A stretch of DNA of 64,000 nucleotides. Source: Arbacia lixula. Lineage: Eukaryota > Echinodermata > Echinoidea > Arbacioida > Arbaciidae. The translations under genes were made by a program, and so were the position numbers. How positions within the stretch are numbered: the stretch's first letter is position 1; each line of letters opens with the position of its first letter. This document shows, piece after piece, positions 49,425-59,400 of this stretch. The stretch lies in contig OZ022597.1 of assembly GCA_963669155.1 (NCBI GenBank), positions 752,377 to 816,376 on the forward strand, given 5' to 3'. The notes below the pieces were generated by a model. That model was not told where the DNA came from and did no database searches. It was given only the letters and a program-made list of their open reading frames with translations.

Positions 49425-52043
49425 CTACGTGGGGCATTGTGTGGAAGGAGTGGTGCATTGTGGGATAGGTGTGGGGCATGGGAGAGAGAAAAGCAAAGAA
49501 AAATCCACTTAGATACATGTCTACACATACATTTTGTTTGAATCATGCCAGCAAGTAACAAGTTGACTGTATACAGTAATGAGACATTTTGAACATCAAT
49601 AACATTTCTTTCTGTAATATGTACTTACATGACACAGTAGTGGAATTCATTAACCTTTGGAATGTAATTTCGATAGATGTGTGGGCATGGGTACAGAAAA
49701 GATCATAAAGGAGATATAACAAGACAAATCAATGAGCAACAATTTTCTGATTTAGCGTAACAGCTTGTACAAGACTATGACCTGATTACTGTATACGCCA
49801 TATATTTCGCGAGTCTGATTTTTTTCGCGAATCAGAACTTCCCGACAATTTTGCGAGTGGGTAAAATCGCGATCGTGTAGTACTAGTACTAGAAGTACAT
49901 GTGCTTGAGCATGTCGTTTTCATAATTTCATGTGGTGTTAAATTCGCGAATAGTCCAGACTCGCGAGATTCGCAAAAATAAAAACCCAGCGAAATATATG
50001 GTGTATACAGTATTTGAGCACGGATTAGTTTGCCTGTCTTAATTAGGTGGATAGGTTTTTTTCTGCTTAGAATCATTTCCTCGATCAGACATAGCCTGAA
50101 ACTTTGGTCCCTCTTATGCTCACCTCTTTAATCCTTCCTGTCAGGGCGTTCTGGTCAAAGGTCACAGCCTCCGCACATTGCCTGAGGTGCTGCTGGTATC
50201 GCAACGACAGGAGAAGCAGCTGCCTGAGAAACACAGATAAAATCATTGACAAACGTGCAATCAATTTATGACAGAAAGAGACAGGCAAATGGGCAATGCA
50301 CCAAAACAAGAACAAGTTTGTTCACCAAAACATGAACAAGTACTCAGATGACCATGGACACAGCCCAGTATGTTATCAAACAACTATGTCTGGGGGTTGT
50401 TTCACCAAGCTGTTCGAAAGTTACAAACGACTTTACGAATGACTGGTGATTCCTTCTTGTGCTAAATGCGATACTACACTTTGTTCATTGAGACTCTGAT
50501 TTCGCACAAAAAGGGATAACCAGTCGTTAGTAAAGTCGTTCGTAATTTACAAACAGCTTGGTGAAACACCCGCCTGGTAACACAGACTAAGCCTTAATTA
50601 CGTACGTCATGGCTCCGTGCACTCCAGATTAGGGTATAGTCTGTGTTACCAGACATAGTTGTTTATAGACTGGGTTGTGTCCATGCACCTCACAGCCTCG
50701 TACAGGCTAACCTGACCCCTCCCTGGTTAACTTTCTCCATCAAACCCTCCTCCGTATCTCTCCCTCAATCTCCACCTTCTCCCCTCCCATTCTGCATCCC
50801 TGTCCCCTTACCTCCTCCCACCCCTCATGACACTTACTTGTGGTCCATTTTCTCCATCTGGTTGGGGTCCTCCACATGAGGAATGCTGTGTGTCCCCTTC
50901 AGGATCGGGAGGAATGTCGGAATGTCTTGCATCTTCTGGATCTCAAAGGACAGTGATTGGTCGGTTCCCTGGCCCCCTGCAGAGACTGTGACGATCTTAT
51001 GGTCAGCTGATCCAACCTTGGGGCTTCCCTGCGCCTGGACAGGCCCTCTTGTGGGGGACGCTTTGCCTTGCTGTTTAGCCAGGACTTGGGCTCTTGTTTC
51101 TGCACAAAGAAAGGAAATGAAATAGTTTAGCTCTACACGTAAATTTTAGCTGACTGGCAAGTGCAAGAGCTGAGCCTAGACTAGAGACTAATTATCTACT
51201 CAAGTCTTTTTCTGATAAAAGGAAAGGTACAATCACTCAAAACGATTTAACCATAGATCTCAATCAAATAGTTAGCAGTGAGCACTGCGTGTGTCAAGTC
51301 AAAGCAATCTCAGCTCCACCCTCAATTCTGAATATTCTGACAATTGCATTTTTCTGATAAAAGGAAAAGTATAATCACTCAAAACGATTAACCATAGATC
51401 TCAATCAAATAGTTAGCAGTGAGCACTGCGTGTGTCAAGTCAAAGCAATCTCAGCTCCACCCTCAATTCTGAATATTCTGACAATTGCATATTGTCGTTC
51501 GCAATATCTCTGTATTTCAACTTGCTTTTGTACTTCAGTGCTTTTCTTGTCGATCACATTAACTTTTCCATCATATTTTCCCTCCAATGGAACGAGCATG
51601 ATTAAGACGCAATACTCGTGAAAATGTTGGCACTGTACTCCTCGGATTGATGGTTTCAAGGTTCATCACTGAACGTGCCATGTTTTGCCTAGCGATATTC
51701 AAAGACAAGCAAATAAATTTCTCTGAAAGTTTATCGTTAATCTTCAATCCAAAAATATTTTTTCAAAGAGCATAATTTTGCTGATTTATGAGTGAAATTT
51801 CAGCAGTTTCAATGTTCATCTTGGTATGAAAATATTCAAAAGAAAACAAGGGGGCCTTTTTTGAGGCACCGGCATCATACCTCTCACAACTGGAGGAGCA
51901 TTCCTATCCACGGAGTACACGGTGTACGGTATGCTGCCTCCCTCTGCCCCCGAGGGTCCGGGGCCCGTGTTCGGTCCCGACTCGATTGGAGCGTCGTACC
52001 GCGAAACTTGCTGCTGCTCGCTTTGGCTTTGCGTTGCACCCAT
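49194..52043 (-). CDS. BORCS5: BLOC-1-related complex subunit 5 (BORCS5, myrlysin), four exons (complete)
   Basis: BORCS5 is the myristoylated subunit that anchors BORC to lysosomes, where BORC recruits ARL8 and kinesin for outward movement. Exons on the minus strand: 52043-51881, 51099-50838, 50223-50124, 49424-49194. GT-AG junctions and phases agree, giving 756 nt and 251 residues (human 196). MGATQSQS at the N-terminus fits the N-myristoylation pattern MGxxxS. Residues about 3-90 are a long, low-complexity P/G/Q-rich linker. Conserved core: [37 protein letters not shown], then [40 protein letters not shown] and [20 protein letters not shown]. The C-terminal part is predicted helical/coiled coil, typical of BLOC-1/BORC subunits. 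The ATG context AACCATGG is strong. The extra length is all in the N-terminal third. Confidence 0.95.
49787..50012. mobile_element. MITE, TACTGTATACGCCATATATT family, copy 2
   Basis: Same ends and internal CGCGAATCAGAACTTC and GGTGTTAAATTCGCGAATAG blocks as copy 1. It lies in BORCS5 intron 3. Confidence 0.8.
50124..50223 (-). CDS. BORCS5: BORCS5 exon 3
   Basis: Residues 143-175: [20 protein letters not shown] then [13 protein letters not shown]. Acceptor TTTCTCAG, donor GTGAGC. Confidence 0.95.
50376..50720. mobile_element. MITE nested in MITE (BORCS5 intron 2)
   Basis: An inner palindromic element (50391-50575) has ends TGGGGGTTGTTTCACCAAGC-like and GCTTGGTGAAACACCCGCC. It interrupts an outer element of the 7912-8108 family: AACTATGTCTGG on the left, and TGGTAACACAGACTAAGCC ... 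TAGTCTGTGTTACCAGACA on the right. A 3-bp TGG target duplication is possible. Confidence 0.75.
50838..51099 (-). CDS. BORCS5: BORCS5 exon 2
   Basis: Residues 55-142: a Gln/Gly-rich linker, then [20 protein letters not shown] and [14 protein letters not shown]. Acceptor TTGTGCAG, donor GTAAGT. Frames on the plus strand here are antisense shadows. Confidence 0.92.
51204..51490. repeat. Two-copy 142-bp tandem duplication (BORCS5 intron 1)
   Basis: TCTGATAAAAGGAAA at 51211 and 51353, continuing through CCATAGATCTCAATCAAATA and CACTGCGTGTGTCAAGTCAA to CTGACAATTGCAT with very few differences. Confidence 0.92.
51881..52043 (-). CDS. BORCS5: BORCS5 exon 1 (myristoylation signal)
   Basis: Residues 1-54, [19 protein letters not shown] onward; low complexity with [14 protein letters not shown]. 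Donor GTATGA. Confidence 0.9.
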
Positions 52044-53393
52044 GGTTAAATTTCTGATTAAGATGAATTGACCAGTCAAAACACTCCTACTGTACCAGTA
52101 AGTGATAAACTTGCGGCCATTTGCCTAACAAATGGTCAAATTTTCAACTCGCATGCAAAATCATCTTCAAAATTGAGGTTGATATTTTCACTTGCAAAGT
52201 AAATTGCTTTTTGTTTTACAATGTACTGGAATAACTGCATACAGTTAGTCATACCAATTTGGCAAGCCGGTATGATTTGACAGAAAGAAAGATATTTTTT
52301 TTATATAATAAATATAAATTTGCATTTATATTATAAAAATTAATGATATTCAGTTTTTTTTATTTTCGTATAATCTTTGTTTTTGTATTCCGTAGCATGA
52401 CGCATTAATTTATGATGTGCTTAACCTCCCGCAGGTACGTACAGGTTCGAATTACACTTATTTACAGTGTACTACGTTCATTCCTGTTGTTGTTGGAGTG
52501 CTGCAACTTGTGAAAATTTTCGTGCTACTGTAGGTAAGAAATCATACCATCTGTTAATGTTATCTGGTAAGTTTGCTATGTGTTATTGATGTAATGATAT
52601 TTAGCTTGTTCCTACTTTGCAGAGTTATAAAATGTATCTGCATTCATCTCGATAGGATTGCAAAGTTCGTCATTCATTGACGTTGCTTTACTAAGATTAG
52701 ACTGAGGCGGTGCGTTGTGAGCTTCCTTCCCCAAACTGCTGGCGTACGGCGCGGCATCACTCCGATGAGTGGTAATATCGCCTGTGCCTGTCGGCCCAAG
52801 AATACAATTCCACTCGATGACACGTTTGAACAGAAATTTGACAGTCTCTGTTTGCATGGTATGTCATTCATCCGCTGAGATAGGACGCGTTAATACTACT
52901 TCTAATAGTAGGAGCTACTGTCAATTGATAATCCGTGTGAAACACACTTTTATTCCGCGCGTACTCAAAATATTAATCACTCGTTAGGACTGTGAAGTGT
53001 GAGTGTGAGGAGTGAAGAGATCAGCGAAACCAAAAAGTATAGTACTATCACCTGACACCTAGAGAGTGTAACAAACTTTTCTTCTCAGGTGATCAGATGG
53101 GCAAAACTACACTTTATCACATGATCAACTCTTGACCAATCATATAGCAACATCCTTATAGTATGTGGAATATAATCCAGTAGGCCTAGATGATAGATCT
53201 ATATTACTTTGCTTTGCCTATTTAGAGACTATCCTATAGAGGATAGTTACAATAATTACAGTTCTGTCCTGTAATCTGTAACACTCCTAGTGCCTAATAG
53301 TCTGCCTTTGATAAGATTCAGCATACACTTTTGATACAAATTTTTATTTTGATGGATGCTATAATATCTTCCAAATAGATTTAATTCTGTAAG
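52044..53393. promoter_or_regulatory. Divergent BORCS5-ALKBH3 intergenic region
   Basis: 1,350 bp between opposing start codons. It is AT-rich near BORCS5 (52280-52400). A more CpG-rich patch at about 52640-52880 has an open minus-strand frame that I do not recognise; it may be non-coding first-exon or promoter sequence. An inverted-repeat copy lies at 52925-53175. A shared bidirectional promoter is possible but not shown. Confidence 0.4.
52925..53175 (-). repeat. Inverted repeat pair, right copy
   Basis: Reverse-complement partner of 42225-42480, located between the BORCS5 and ALKBH3 start codons. The two copies bracket all of BORCS5 and the first two exons of PRELID2. Confidence 0.8.
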
Positions 53394-53468
53394 ATGGCAG
53401 AGAACAAGCGACAAAGAGCAAGAATACAGGGATCATGGGCAGCCTCTTCATCTAAGCCAGCAAGCAAG
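53394..53468 (+). CDS. ALKBH3: ALKBH3 exon 1
   Basis: 25 codons: MAENKRQRARIQGSWAASSS then KPASK, phase 0, donor GTAAAT. An in-frame TAA lies four codons upstream. Confidence 0.92.
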
Positions 53469-56400
53469 GTAAATGTACAATCAAGCACATTGCCACTACT
53501 AGCCAGCATGGCAGTAGTTTGCATGTTGATAACTTTAGTAGGTTAAGGAGCTTGCAAGCTAGAGTGTAATCCTATAAACTTTCCACAGATAATGTCTGGT
53601 TAGATTTCAACTTAACTTTACAAGTGTGAAATCCATTCTAATTGAAATTGACAAATCATGAACTTTGTATTCAGACGCTTGGTACCAACATGAATTTTAA
53701 TTAACAAAGATCAGATTTCAACTTTACGCTGATGGGAATCAAAATCATTGAGAATCTGATTTAGAACAGTAGGGCATTTCATGAAAGTTGTCAGCACTGA
53801 CTAAATGGTTAGTAGTGACAATTTCAGTGAAATCCTCGGTGTTGATTGGCTGAGAAGCACTAGCCTCTGACTGTTACTATGGTAACAATCGGAAAAAGAG
53901 AACTTCTCAGTGCTGACAACTTTCATGAAATGCCCCCCAGGTCTCCAGTCATGGGTAAAAGTCGTTTGTAGCTTACAAGCAGCTTGGTAAAACAACCCAT
54001 TGTAGCCAGAGGTCTGACTACTGGTTTCTAAAGGAATTCAAAGGAAGTGTACATACCTGTCATTCATGCATAGTGTGACAACAGCTGTGGTAGCCTAGAT
54101 ACAAGGCTGTGAAGACATAACTGAATCTGTGACTACCACTATCTGACTGAGAGGTGAGGATCAGGAGAGGAGAGGTCAGAGAGTGGGAGTAGGGCATAGT
54201 CTGTGTTACCAGACATACTTGAGGGCATAATGTACTGGGAAGACAAAACGTCTTCAAAAGGGGATCGTGAGTAATCTTCTTGCCAATTGTCTGAAGTTAA
54301 AGATTGTCCGTCCCTTTTGCAAGCTTAAAATTTGAAATCGTCTATCACGATCGTAAATTGAACAAAGTGTGATTCAAGACCATTTCTAAGAAAATAGCAT
54401 GTTGAAGCTTTCTGTATATGTAAAAAATTTCAGCCGTTAAATTTCAAACCGACTTTTTTCGTACAACGAAAAAAGTATTAGTCTTTGTTACAGTATCTAT
54501 GTGGTTATTATGCGTGTGTGAAATCCTAATTTCATGAGTAACTACCAAACTTTGGAGATGATTCCTTCCATAGAACAATGTTTTTCATAATGCGTTTTAT
54601 AATTTAATAAAAAAATTTATCAATAAAGCAGATATTTCAACACAAACTGCTAAGAGCCTGAGGTAAAGACTATTAATCAGACGTTGTTTACGTGAATTAT
54701 TTGAATTTTACACTACGTATCAGTTTCAAATTGTGAATATAGAGCTTGCTTACACTTCTCTATAAGTTTTGCCAATGTTTCGATGGTTTTGTGGTGATCT
54801 GAAAAAGGGACTGGCTGTCTTTAATGCATATTGTTCATTTTAGAAACTTGCTGAAAGTTATTTGCCCTCAAATGATCCACATTTGGAGTAATTAGTGATT
54901 AAATACCAAATTCTCAAAATGTTTGGGCCGAACAATTTCAGGATTTGGGATTAATCCCTAATCAGTCAAAATGTGGATCATTTGAGGGCAAATAAATTTC
55001 AGCAAGTTTCTAAAATGAACAATACATAAACTTTAGACCATTGGCAAGAAGATTGCTCACGATCACCTTTTGAAGGCTTTTTTGTTTTCCCAGTACAGTA
55101 TATGCCCTGTAACAGACTCAGTCGTGTCTGTGTACTCCACAGCCTAGTAACTAAGCTACAGCTGCCTGTGGTACGTTATTTCTTTTTACAGACTAGACCA
55201 CCTGGACCAAGACTTGGACCAGCATCGTCGCAGAGGCCTGGTCCTCCCCAATCACATCAGGGCACGGATGCTGCCAGCGCCCATGGGATGGATCCACGTA
55301 CAGCTCCCTCAGTACTACGCAGATCAGTGCAGTCAGATGCCTTGCCAAACAAACTGACATTCGCAGACACAGATTTGGTTAGGAGGGTCCCAGAACCAAA
55401 AGAGATACAGTGAGTTTAAACAATTCTTCTTCTTTTTTTTCAAATCTATACCATTTTATTTTCCAGAAGACAAATACATGTCTAGTGGTGTGTTATTGTT
55501 ATACCAAACCAAATATATTGCCTGACTATGCCCATAATTCTTAAAGGCAGCTAGGGTACCCCTTTGCAGGTCAAGTTTTTTATTTTGTAGAAACCACGGA
55601 ATATGGAAGAAAATAATGTATGAGAATTTCCCTCTCAATATTAAAGAAGGAAACTGACTTCAAGCGAAATTACCTTAGAATGAGCCCCCCCCCCCCCCCC
55701 CCCCAGTCAAAACTTGCTTTTAAAGTTCAGTCAGAGTAGGGTTAATTGTGTCCTATAAGGTATTTGAAGTTCATTCATAGCCTGTGATCTATTCTCCCTA
55801 TCGCATATAGCTCTCAGAATCTGAACGTGTGTGGCGCTCTAATTTTTTTACCTTTAATTCTTGGGATATGAACTTCCAGTCCACGAACATTCGGCAACCC
55901 CGTATAATAGGGGACCAGGGTATCCAACTAATTTTTTTTATTAATTTTAACCCTAAACCTACCCCTGACCCTAACACTTACCCTGAACTTAATTCTAAAC
56001 CTAACCCTGAACCTAACCATAACCCTAGACAAATTTTTCGCTGCTTAATTCATAAAAAAAGGTGATTTCTAGGTCACTTTCTACTGACGACAAACTCTTA
56101 CCGGAAGTATACGCCCCAAGAGCAATCTATCAGATATCAGTATCGCGAGGTGATATCGCTTGATATCGGCTATATGCGATAGGGAGAATTGCCTGAACAG
56201 CAGACTATATGGGAGTCGTGCTGCACTGTATCTAAGTAGAGAAATGTCAACCCGCCTAGATGCATGCTGTGTATAGAACGGGTTAAATGCCATTTATCTG
56301 ATTTTATTATCTTATCTGATCCTGAGAGGTTGAGTGTGAGTTGTTCCCACCGTTTTATCTTTCCAGGAAGGATGGATCCTATGTGATAAGCTCAGAACCA

Positions 56401-59400
56401 GGAGGAGAGGCGCGGTGAGTGTGAACTCTTTTTGTGCCACATCTGTATTTTATTTACAAGGAATACCCACGAATCCCACATGACAAAGCACCATTTTGTC
56501 TGCTACACAAAGGAGCTAACCCGTTGCTCACGGTTAGGGTTTCGGGCTCTGTGAACTCTTGTCTAGTTACCATTTAAAAATTTGCCATGGAACTACACTG
56601 CAGCTCAAAGGAATTGGCATAGGGAAAGGGAAAAGGAAGAAAGGGAAGCAGTTGCAATTTTGAACTGCGTTATATTTTGTTCAGTTAGCATGAAACACGA
56701 TGCTTGAGCCTAAAAAGCATCATGTTTCATGCTGAACTGGACAAAATATACCGCGATTTAAAACTGAGGCCCCTTCCCTTTCTTCCCTTTCCCTTTCCCT
56801 ATGCCAATTCCTTTGACCTGTAGTGTACAGTAACCAGAGGGGTGTGGCTTAATGGCGCCCTTTAAGTAATTTGAAGTTTTTTTCATAGCCTGGGAATACA
56901 TGGGATTCACGCTGCTTAGTGGAGAAAAGCCAGCTCACAAATCTGCAAGCTCAGTATAGAACAGGCTGAGATACATTTGCACGGAAGTGCCTTCTTGCTC
57001 TTTGCAGTATCGCTTCAATATTTTCCCTCCTTGGCAGCTGAAGAAATTGTCTCCATGCAGAGGCCCACTGTTTGTCAGAAATTGGCAGGAGTTAAAGTTA
57101 GTCAGTTTGTCTGAACTGCAGAGACCGGTTCCTAAGTGAATATTTAATTCTATGAGCGCCAATGAGGTACCATTGCACCGATATAACATACCAATCTAAT
57201 ACACCAGCACTTTGTCTAGTGTGTAAAGAGTTAAACCTCTCATCAGTCTCTGAACATGCTTTACTCAATTTATCAGGTTAACCATCTCTTAATACGCAGT
57301 AGACCATCCAAACCAAGTCAGCTTTTTCTTTTTGTTTTACCTTCATAAAGTGGAACATCCATATAGTTGTATGGCAGCAATAACTTATATCATGCCATGA
57401 AGGGTGTTGTAGGAAGCCTGTTACATATTTTGTCTGTGACACAAAGGGTATTCCTCATCCTAGAACCTTGCTAACGGGGGTTTCATAGTCCAACAAGAAA
57501 CATTGTGCTTGAGAGTATGAGTATTTAAGAAATGTAATAATCACTTATTCATGTTTTCATAACATAATTCTATATGTGTTAAAGCTTGTCATAAGAATGT
57601 GTTCTTATGCGTCATTGTTCATCTGAGACATGTTTATTTGTATTCTCATTCATGATAGGGTCACGTTAACAAGGGAGTTCTTACTTGCAGAGGAAGCGGA
57701 CTATGTCTTTGCAACGCTTCGCGAGGAGATTCCGTGGACACAGAAGCAGAATACTCTCCAAGGTATTGGTTCAGGAAGGTGCTGATTAGAATGACTAAGT
57801 AACCAATAAATACATTTTCTAGAGAGCTTACGTGAAAAAGAAGTTGATATGTGGACTTGGAATCATTAAGTTGCAATTTTGGGGGCATGTACTTCAGTAC
57901 TTCTTAATGGTGGCTTATAAAATTTAGCTTTGACAGGAAAGGGACTATTTAACATAAGATGGAACTGATATAGAGAATGCAGAACAGAGAGTTGTGGCAC
58001 TCATGTAGATACTTAGGATCTATTGAATAGGGAGAAAGAATTCAGAAACCTGCTACAATGTAAAATCATATTAGAAATTGTATAATGTAACATAAGCTGA
58101 CATGTGTGAAGAGTTTCAAGGTACATGATGTGATAGTCTTTAAAGAGAATGTTGTATTGCTCTGTTAGAATAGGTCTGGAAAGAGCTGTTCAGAGAGCAA
58201 TTGAGGAAAGAAAGAAAAAAGATCGAGTGGAGAGGGTGAGAGTAGAGTATTTTTCAGAGAGTTTAGCTTTGAAAGCTCTCTAAGCGCTGTTGTCTCATTT
58301 CTTTCAGAATAACACCAGAAAGAGCCGCTTAGAGAGCGAGTGAGAAAAGAAAGAAAACCAGATAGAGTGGAGAGAGTGACAATCACATTATTCTTTTGGA
58401 AAGATTAGTTATTCCAAAGGGAAAGCTCACCTTGAAATTAAGTTGGTTTCAATAAAAGCAGACACATATATAAGTGAAGGTTTTATGGAAATCTGTCAAA
58501 GGATAAGAAAGTCATGATCTCTTTTAGTGTTGATTTGGTGACTTCACATGCGAGGTGCTCTCCCATATGTTTTGTAGAATTTATTTTGAAAATTGTCATT
58601 TTACCTGTACACTTGACACATCATTAGAAACATGATTTTACACACAAACCTCTATGAAAAAAAAAAATCCATCCGTCTTCAAAAACAGCAAAAAGAACAA
58701 TTTATGGAATCCTACAGTGCACAACATAATGCAGAGCACCTTGCATGTGACGTCACAAAATTGAAATTTCAAAAGATTGCAGCTTTCTTCTCCTTTTACA
58801 GATTTTCATCAAACCTTCACTCATATTTGTGTGCTTTTCTAGAAACCAACTGAACTTCAGGGTGGACTATCCCTTTAAGGATTGATGACATCATCACTAA
58901 TTAGTGCTTTCTTTGATTTGATCTCCTCCAAGGCCAAACTCATAATGAGCCGAGACTAACCTGCTGGTTCGGGGAACATCCGTATGCGTACTCCAAGGTT
59001 CGATGGGAGGCAAACACTGAGGTTAGTATTCAGAAGTATATTCAGATTGATTGTTTCGCCTGAACAAAGTTCCGCAGAGACCTAGTAATCACTTTTCCTG
59101 TTAGTCTGTTGGTCTGTTGGTCTGTTAGTCTGTTGGTCTGTAACAAACATGTTTAAGTTTTTGTTTAACTTGCTCACATTTCTTTATTTCTGCATCAATT
59201 TTGATCAAATTTGGTACAAATGATCTTTGGATGATACCACATGTGTCTTCATGAGGATGATGGGGTTAAAGGTCATCAAGGGGTCAAAGGGTCAAATGAT
59301 ATGAGGCTGTGTGCATAATTCTTGTTAAAGTTTTCGTTTGACTTGCTTCATTTTTTTTTCCTGCATCAATTATTATCACACTCGGTACAAATGATCCTTG

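Noticed and set aside
52612-52871. Minus-strand frame as an upstream coding exon of BORCS5
   Set aside because: BORCS5 needs the MG myristoylation start in exon 1 at 52043; the frame has no recognisable domain. Left as possible promoter or untranslated exon.
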